Assembly: GCA_002914845.1 (NCBI GenBank)
Contig: JXTC01000008.1
Coordinates: 1,299,296 to 1,363,295 of the forward strand
Direction of reading: 5' to 3'
Source of the DNA: Trema orientale
Lineage: Eukaryota; Streptophyta; Magnoliopsida; Rosales; Cannabaceae
DNA length: 64,000 nucleotides
Shown here: positions 57,351 through 64,000 of the stretch, piece by piece
Numbering within the stretch: the stretch's first letter is position 1
How the letters are laid out: each line of letters begins with the position of its first letter
Translations under genes and position numbers: made by a program
The notes under the pieces: model-generated
Database searches by the model: none
What the model was told of the DNA's origin: nothing
Seen by the model: only the letters and a program-made list of their open reading frames with translations

Positions 57351-57655
57351 AAATTAAGGTAATTTTCCATTATGTTATTTCTCTTCATTTTTACTTTAGT
57401 TTCCTGTTTATGTTTGGGACATTTATTCTATAAATAAATAAATCTCGTATTTATAATGGTTTAATTTTAGTAATGAAAATTTTGAATGTTACTCGTCTTA
57501 TTTTCAGTTGTCTCGTTATTCTACAACATTAACAAGTAATTGATGTCTTTTTTCCTAGTATTCATGTATGAATCGATAGGTTAATAGATGCCACATTTCT
57601 TATATTCTTGCCATAATCAACAGACTTAGGAAGGATGTATTTGACTGTAATGGGC

Positions 57656-57777
57656 AATGATGGAGTAAAGATTTTTATTTAATTAGGGCAAAAATTATAT
57701 TTTATCTATTTTGTGGAGATTATTTTTATTCTCTCTATCTTTTAGTGAGGGCTTTGTTTATAATTTAGACTAAATAC
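57656..57777. other. Short intergenic spacer
   Basis: AT-rich, no feature seen. Confidence 0.4.
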
Positions 57778-59690
57778 TAGGATTGGTAATTCGTGTTATC
57801 AAGTCGTATTCAGATTGACACGATTACTACATGGTACGATAATAACTTAACCCGATTATGATACGATTAATAAATATGTCAAAAACTTAAACCCGAACAC
57901 GATATGATTAAGACATATGTAATACGATACGACATGTATAACTCGTTTAATAAATGTGTCATGTATTATATTATGACCTATTTGACACTATTACTCAAAT
58001 TTAACACGATTATGCACTAACTAATTCAACTAAACACATATAAATATGTTCATAATTAATCAGAATCACATTTAAAATATTAAAATGTTAATAAATATGT
58101 CGTATTCATGTTATGTTGATACGATAGGAAAATAATATGTTTAGTCAAACGTATTACACGGGTTATTTTCGAGTTAAACAGGTTGATTCAAAACCTATAT
58201 GTTTATTATCCGTGTTACTCATATCAATCTGAAATTGATACGAAAATTAAATGGTGTTAGCCCAAGATTGACTAACCCAAGATGGGGAGTGAATTGGGTT
58301 TTAAAAATTTTTACAAACTTTTCTTAATAAACAAGTAAATTATGCAAGTAAAAGTAATAACACGTAAAAATAGCTAAGTAATATGCATAAGCTCAAGATA
58401 AATAAATAAAATAGATAGGGATAGAGAAGTGTAAACACTATTTTTTACGAGGTTCAACAAATACGACAGTTTGTCTATGTCCCCGACTCTTGGCAACCCG
58501 CTTCGAGCTTTCCACTATCGGATCAAGAGAATGGACTTGATCATCCTTTTTATACAATGAGTGATTCATCCTTAGGCACACTCACACCTTTACAATATGT
58601 TTGAATCCGGCTCTGTTATATCTAACTCGAATTGTTTATATTCTGGTGCTAATCTCACCTAAACTAAGTTGTTTATGAATCCGATGTCAACCTCACCTCA
58701 CAAATACAATTGCTTTTTGTTTGTTGATATACTCAACTAGAATCTCTCCTAAGAATATATTTGATACAAGGTAAGCCTAGAGAGAATAAATAAGAACATA
58801 AGATATGATCTAGTTTGGTTCAAGTGATTTTTGTAAAAAAGTAGATTTGAAAGTTTGATTCACAAAAGATGATTTGAACAACTTGAAAGTATGTTTAAAG
58901 CAATGTATGAATGTTCAAAAGTTGTTTCAAGTATTAGAAAAGCTTCTATTTATAGACTTGAATGAAAACTAGTCGTTTAGACTGTTTGACAGACAATCTG
59001 TCATTTTCGGCTCTGTCATTTTTGGCAGACTGAAAATCTACTTTCGGTCGATCGAAAATACTAGTCGTTGAAAGTGCGGTTGAAACGGTCGAATTTTAAA
59101 ATCTGTCGAAAATTGGACAGAGAATTGGTAGACCGAAAATCACAGCCGGTCTGCCGTAAATATCTGAGAGCAATTTTTGAATTTTATTTCGAGTCTTTTT
59201 CAATTTTTTCAAAATGTGACTTTATAAATTGATTTTTTATGTAATATGGAAATTATAGAAATTCATAAATCAAAACTTGTCTAAAATAAATTTCTTATTT
59301 TAATTAGAAATAAACAAGTTTGACAGTTTTGGTTTGAAATTTTCAATTTTATGAAAAATTTGAGCCATTAAGATCTAAATAACTATTCAAGTACAAGAAC
59401 TAAGTGTATAACCTTTGCTAGTCTAGGTCTTGTAATCTTGAACTTTGTCTTCAAGCTCTTTCCCATAATCCATCTTGAATGTCTTGTGATCCTTTCAATT
59501 TAACTTGCTACACACTCAAGTAGATTATTAGTTCTTAATCATATGTTTGTTAACTTCAAAATATGAGTGTAAGATTGATGATACAAAGCATAACTCAACA
59601 AATAGATCATCCAAACCCATTTATTTCGTATTATTTTCGAGTCTATCTTTATGTCGTATCGTCATGATTTATAGAAAATTGTTGGCCCTA
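57778..59690. mobile_element. hAT-like non-autonomous element split by an LTR-like insertion
   Basis: Ends TAGGATTGGTAATT and (inverted) TAGGGCCAACAATT, with an 8-bp flank pair CTAAATAC (57770-57777) and CTAAAAAC (59691-59698), one mismatch. Eight bases is the hAT duplication length. The interior has many GATACGA/CGTATT motifs of a dispersed plant repeat. No transposase. Confidence 0.7.
58255..59600. mobile_element. Solo-LTR-like insertion (1346 bp)
   Basis: Starts TGTTAGCCCAAGATTGAC, ends ATAACTCAACA; flanks AATGG (58250-58254) and AATAG (59601-59605) differ by one base. It contains GGGGAGTGAATTGGG, a phrase common in plant LTR-type repeats, and short inverted GGTCGATCGAAAAT-like motifs near 59045-59150. 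No coding capacity. Confidence 0.55.
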
Positions 59691-59698
59691 CTAAAAAC

Positions 59699-61641
59699 TG
59701 ATGAATACATGTGAATTATTAGGCTTTTTATAAAGCAAAGGTAAAATTGAGTTGGGGCTCAAATCCCCCATTAAGTATAATATGGCTCTGTATCTAGTTG
59801 TCTTTCTTGCTCATGAATGCCAAAAAAATAGGTATCAAGCACTCATTTATTATGCAGAATACCAAGACAACTTAAATAATAAGAGTTTTACTCTAATATT
59901 TTATTGACAAAATTTTACCATTTGCAAATTATTGACTTACATATTTATAGGATAATAATATCAAACAGAACGAAAGATATATATATATATATATATATGG
60001 GTGATATAATTAGTTTAGTAATTGTGATTATAATGTGACAAAGTAAGTTGGTAGAGTATTTACAATAACACTATCACAAATTTTTTTATGCTTGAATTGA
60101 ATATAATAGATAATGGATCAATATTGTTAAATTAAGTGAAAATTCACCCATATGTCATAATCTAACTAAGTAGGTGATTGTATTGCTTAGAATAATACTA
60201 TTACATATTGACTCATTGACAAAGTAACTCATTGGAGTACTTAACCTAATATCACTAATCATTATATGAGAAAGTAGGTCAATATAGTATTTATAATAAT
60301 AATAATACATATTGCCTCATGATCTAATTAGATACAAAATGAGTGATTGTGTACCAATTTTAATTATAAATTTCAATAATTTATTAATATTTTGAGTATA
60401 ATACTCAATTTTATTCAATAGCGGATGAATGATGCTAATACTAAAGTTGTCAATATGGGCGGGCTGGTATTTTGGGGCAACGGGCCTGGTCATCCCGTAT
60501 GGCTGAGAGGGAGGCCCAGCCTGAACCTATGGCCCACTAGTTGGCCCTTTTTTTTAATTGAACTTTTTAAAACAATTTATTGATTTAATAATTTTAAAAG
60601 AACAAAGATACATATTATATATAATTATATATATATATGATAAAACTTTTATCATAAATAATTTTACAACTTTTATGATAAAAATTAAAAAATAACATAT
60701 AACTTAAGTTGATGAAAAACGAATAAGTAAAAAACAATTAAATTTGAAAAATAGCAGCGAACCAGGCCAATAAAGGATAGTGGGTTGTGCAAGACAATGG
60801 GCTGGGCTGTGAACGTTATCATTTAGCCAGTTCGTGGGCTATTGAAGAACCACTTATATGCGAACCAGACCAGCGAAGGATAGTGAGCTATGCAAGATAG
60901 TGGGTTCTGCACATTATCATTTAGCCAGTTCATGGGCTATAGTATTTGTTATATCTCATTGAGTAGCAACTAAAGTAAAATGATGAGATGGGCTGATATA
61001 CTCTAACTAAAAATCTTGGATTAATTTCCAAAATTATGTAAAAATTCAAATTAAAGTAAAACAACCAAGGATCATGTCTTAAAGGCGATATTTATAACAC
61101 TTAGTAACACTATAACATTATGTTCTATGATATTAGTTGTATTAATACTCTTATGTAATATTACAAGCACAAATCATATTAAAACTAGATGAATTTGTAC
61201 TACTCAATGAGAGATAACATTACTTTACTCATCATTTAGTATTTTGTCCCAAATTATTATTGAATATAATTTTTAGTATAACACTACTATATATTCTTTC
61301 ATGCTCTAATTATAATTCTTGGTACAACACTATCATCACTTATTATAATCTCACTAAGTAGGTAGTATAATACTTAAATAACACAAAAACATATTGTCTC
61401 ATGATCAAATTAGATGCAAAATGATTGATTGTGCACTAATTAGTTATAATATTCATTAATTTAGTATATTCGAGTAAATTGTAATAAAATAAACGACTAT
61501 AGTATATACTATAACACTATTACATATTGTATAATGCTCAAATTAATACAAAGTAGATACTTATAAGTTGTAGCATATCGAATGGAAATAGATTTTTTAA
61601 AAAAAAGGTCAATTTTTATCAAACTAAAGTAAACGGTGAAA
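59699..61641. other. Intergenic, AT-rich, with a GC-richer duplicated patch
   Basis: A patch at about 60460-60960 is rich in GGGCTGG/GGCCCA; within it 60757-60842 and 60860-60945 are tandem copies (TTATCATTTAGCCAGTT). Elsewhere phrases such as CATATTGCCTCATGATC recur (about 60303 and 61388). No gene seen. Confidence 0.5.
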
Positions 61642-61650
61642 TTATTTATA

Positions 61651-62398
61651 GGGTTATTGGCACATTTGGTCCCTTGACTATGTCTGTTGTAACGATTTGG
61701 TCCCTATACTTTTGATCTTGGCAATTAAGTTCCTTAACTTATTGATTGTTGGCAATTTAAGGCCAAATTAGAAATTAGAGTTAATTTTCTGTGTATATAA
61801 CGTGTGGGTAAGTGAATTTGAATTTTTTTTTCAGAAAAAAGAATAACTAAATTAAAACAGGTGAAGCAATAAAAAAAAAATATAATAAAATAAAAATTTG
61901 AAAGAACACGAAATAAAAAAATAATTAAAAAATAATTTAACACCGAAAATTCTTAACCCAGATCACTCAAACCTTCATCAAATTCTTAACCCACAAGATC
62001 CTTTCAGCTATTGTTTTTCTTTTATTTATTTATTTTTATGTGGAGATAAATCAGCCATTAATTTTTTTTTTTGAGTGATCTGGGTTAAGAATTTTCAGTT
62101 TCAAATTATTTTTTTATTATTTTTTTATTTCGTGTTCTTTCAAATTTTTATTATATTATATTATTTTATTTTCTTTATTGTTTCACCTGTTTTAATTTAG
62201 TTATTCTTTTTTCTGAAAAAAAAAATTCAAATCCACTTACCCCACACGTTATATACACATAAAATTAACTCCAATTTCTAATTTGGCCTTAAATTGCCAA
62301 CAATCAATAAGTTAAGAGACTTAATTGCCAAAATCAAAAGTATAGGCACCAAATCGTTACAGCAGACATAGTCAAGGGACCAAATGTGCCAATAACCC
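61651..62398. mobile_element. Long fold-back element (748 bp, MULE-type duplication)
   Basis: Nearly the whole element is an inverted repeat of about 320-base arms (ends GGGTTATTGGCACATTTGGT) around a loop of about 100 bases near 61980-62070. A perfect 9-bp duplication TTATTTATA flanks it (61642-61650 and 62399-62407). The arms still pair closely, so it is young or the arms are being homogenised. No coding sequence. Confidence 0.93.
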
Positions 62399-62407
62399 TT
62401 ATTTATA

Positions 62408-62549
62408 TCCATCAAACAGTCAATAATTGAATTCTCAATGAACATTAGTATAATATCAGTTTACTAGAAAACTTAAACGGGAGACAGTCATTGCAAATTT
62501 TTCTTGAAAGAGTAAGTTGGATTAACATATATTAACATACAAGTTAATA
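62408..62549. other. Spacer between fold-back element and ENTH pseudogene
   Basis: AT-rich; no feature seen. Confidence 0.4.
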
Positions 62550-63939
62550 GCCAAATTATTGGATTCTTCTATTACGATCCTCAGCAGGAGCTGGCTTATT
62601 TTCCTCTGAAAATATAGCAGTGATAGTTTCATGAGCAGTGTCTCATAAAACTTTATTAAGTGCATCCTCTTTCAGAGGATCTAACTGCCCCTTGTAGTGA
62701 AATAATTGGCACACATCAACCGAATGTCTTTGCATTTTTCTCCTAAACTCCACACCAGATTTGCCCATGACATATTTTATCAACCTAAGAGCTGCACGAA
62801 GTTGAAGCAAAAAAAAACATTATCATGTTTAAAAATCTCTCTGGTGCAATAACTAATAGCACGTTTATTTCGCTGTAATCGTAATCGGAATAAATAAAAA
62901 GAGAAATGAATGGGAATAAAATAAAAAGGTATAGAAATCATTATTTGTAATATGTTATTTACTTAAAACAAATATGAATGAGAATCATATTCATTAGAAT
63001 ATTATTCTTTTATTTACTTAACCCAAAAAAAGTAATTAGAATGTATTATATTTACTAAATTATCCTTTTAAATATATGTACGATTTAAAGTAGTAGATTT
63101 TTTAGAATAAAATTATATTTTATAATTTTAATAATTAAAAAAAAAAAAAAAAGAGTGTACACAGAAAAACACACCCCAAAAAATAAGAGGGAAAAGTATT
63201 CCCATTCTTTTCTCTTAAATTTGTGTGAATCCCAAATATTTCCTCTTTTTTCATATTTTAGTAAATCTATATATGGAATCATTACATTATATACTATTCC
63301 CATTACTCATAAGTGTCCAGGGTACTTAAGCTACGGTTTAGCCTCAAAACTATGACTCCCAACTAGTTGGTCCAGAAAGCGAAGGGACAGGTCAGGCAGT
63401 CCACATATACCATCAAATGCTATGCTTCCTTTTTCTGTTCTAGGCGTGCCAATCAAGTTCAACAATGGTAAAGGATAAAGATTTACATGCGAGGTTATAA
63501 TTGCATTACATAGAGGAATTAAATACATGGAACATCCAGCTAAAGTTGAGTTTGGAAACCATCATCAATTTTTCAATCATCTTTACATCTTAAATTCCAA
63601 TTCAGAAAATTTCCACTTCCTAGCTGACTATAGCTTTTCATACATAGAGTAACCCAAAAATAAAATAGAATAAAACAAAAACTCAAAAAAAAAAAAAACA
63701 TACTTCAACTTCGATTTCTATACAATCAAACTTTCCGGAACCCAATTCAGATACTTTCAGATCTATTCTATGATTCTATCCCAAGCTCAAGAGAAACCCA
63801 AAATATATATGCACATATATGCATGCATACCTTTTGCTTTACAATTGGAAGAAATTTGTGACCTTGTCTTCGTCGGACGTAGCTCCATCGATCATCTTCG
63901 ACTCCAGTATAATTCCACAGCTCTTCGACTCGAATCCAT
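62550..63939 (-). pseudogene. MTV1-type ENTH-domain gene relic (two exons)
   Basis: Exon 1 (63939-63831) begins MDSSRRAVELYW; one missing base shifts it into frame with MIDGATSDEDKVT; after a rearranged core it ends PIVKQK before a gtatgc donor. Exon 2 (62791 to about 62550) after a gtgcag acceptor reads LRLIKYVMGKSGVEFRRKMQ, then LFHYKGQLDPLKEDALNK, a TGA at 62643-62645, DTAHETITAIFSEENKPAPA and a TAA at 62556-62558. This is the N-terminal ENTH domain of plant MTV1-like proteins (clathrin-associated trafficking at the trans-Golgi network to the vacuole), recognised from memory. Missing are about 30 residues of the ENTH core and everything after the domain. The intron is about 1.04 kb. It is clearly non-functional. 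Confidence 0.8.
62850..63828. other. Intron of the ENTH relic; unidentified open frame
   Basis: AT-rich with a poly-A run at 63137-63152. A minus-strand open frame at 63331-63528 (TEKGSIAFDGICGLPDLSLR near its end) is more GC-rich than its surroundings and could be an exon fragment of something else, but I do not recognise it. Confidence 0.3.
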
Positions 63940-64000
63940 TATCCATAATTTTCAAACCCCTAACCTAGAAAAGCTATAATCTCTCGCGATTCTCTTGATC

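Larger units (their letters stand above)
51660..57655 (+). mobile_element. Degenerate LTR retroelement remnant with nested insertions
   Basis: Left LTR at about 51660-52154 and right LTR at about 56943-57655 share blocks such as TTTATTTTAGTTTCC... and TGTATGAATC, and both are diverged. A primer-binding site TGGTATCAGCACC (52157-52169) follows the left LTR. A short gag-position ORF starts at 52191. Boundaries are approximate because the LTR ends have decayed and the right LTR contains a SINE. Confidence 0.65.

Noticed and set aside
63839..63979. Plus-strand frame with LQLEEICDLVFVGRSS as a real ENTH-type exon
   Set aside because: The continuation does not match the family, and the minus strand over the same bases carries MIDGATSDEDKVT and PIVKQK with correct splice sites; the plus reading is better explained by a small inversion within a minus-strand pseudogene.

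Overview
This is a dicot plant nuclear window: AT-rich, with intron-containing genes, Ty3/gypsy chromoviruses, a CACTA element, a Helitron, several TIR/MITE insertions and SINE sequence. The species cannot be named from sequence alone. There is a 401-base gap at 32168-32568 and single Ns at 17622 and 37219; the last sits on what looks like a false join.

Layout. 1-7367: a decayed Tekay/Del-type chromovirus on the minus strand with its 5' LTR, primer-binding site, polypurine tract and a scrap of 3' LTR. 8095-10015: two phase-matched exons of a USP-like (adenine nucleotide alpha-hydrolase) domain gene whose 5' part is missing. 10394-16492: a TIR element with a 49-bp tandem repeat, a solo LTR with perfect target duplication, and a small MULE-type MITE. 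19065-20477: an intact single-exon C2H2 zinc-finger repressor gene of ZAT type. 21126-21749: a non-autonomous Helitron. 23411-28319: a CACTA element with a broken transposase-related gene.

29497-39560 holds the plastid isoprenoid gene CMK (ispE), eleven exons by count, interrupted by an LTR fragment, the gap, a Reina-like chromovirus with an intact 1444-residue polyprotein, and a solo-LTR insertion. Its 3' half is tandemly duplicated at 40069-44364; that second copy carries a lost splice acceptor, a 14-base deletion and a nonsense codon, and preserves the empty insertion sites. 45143-47098 is an intact UBA-domain gene with a long 5'-UTR intron reaching to 49799.

50640-62398 is a graveyard of nested mobile DNA: a MULE MITE with perfect 9-bp duplication; a degenerate LTR element containing a MITE, which contains a Harbinger-like element, which contains a solo LTR; a tRNA-type SINE; a hAT-like element split by another solo-LTR-like insertion; and a 748-bp fold-back element with perfect 9-bp duplication. 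The window ends with an MTV1-type ENTH-domain pseudogene (62550-63939, minus) that shows a tiny inversion. The live host functions I can support are CMK (plastid MEP pathway, if its missing exon is intact), the zinc-finger repressor and the UBA protein; they look unrelated. I see no novel multi-gene system; the most unusual material is structural.
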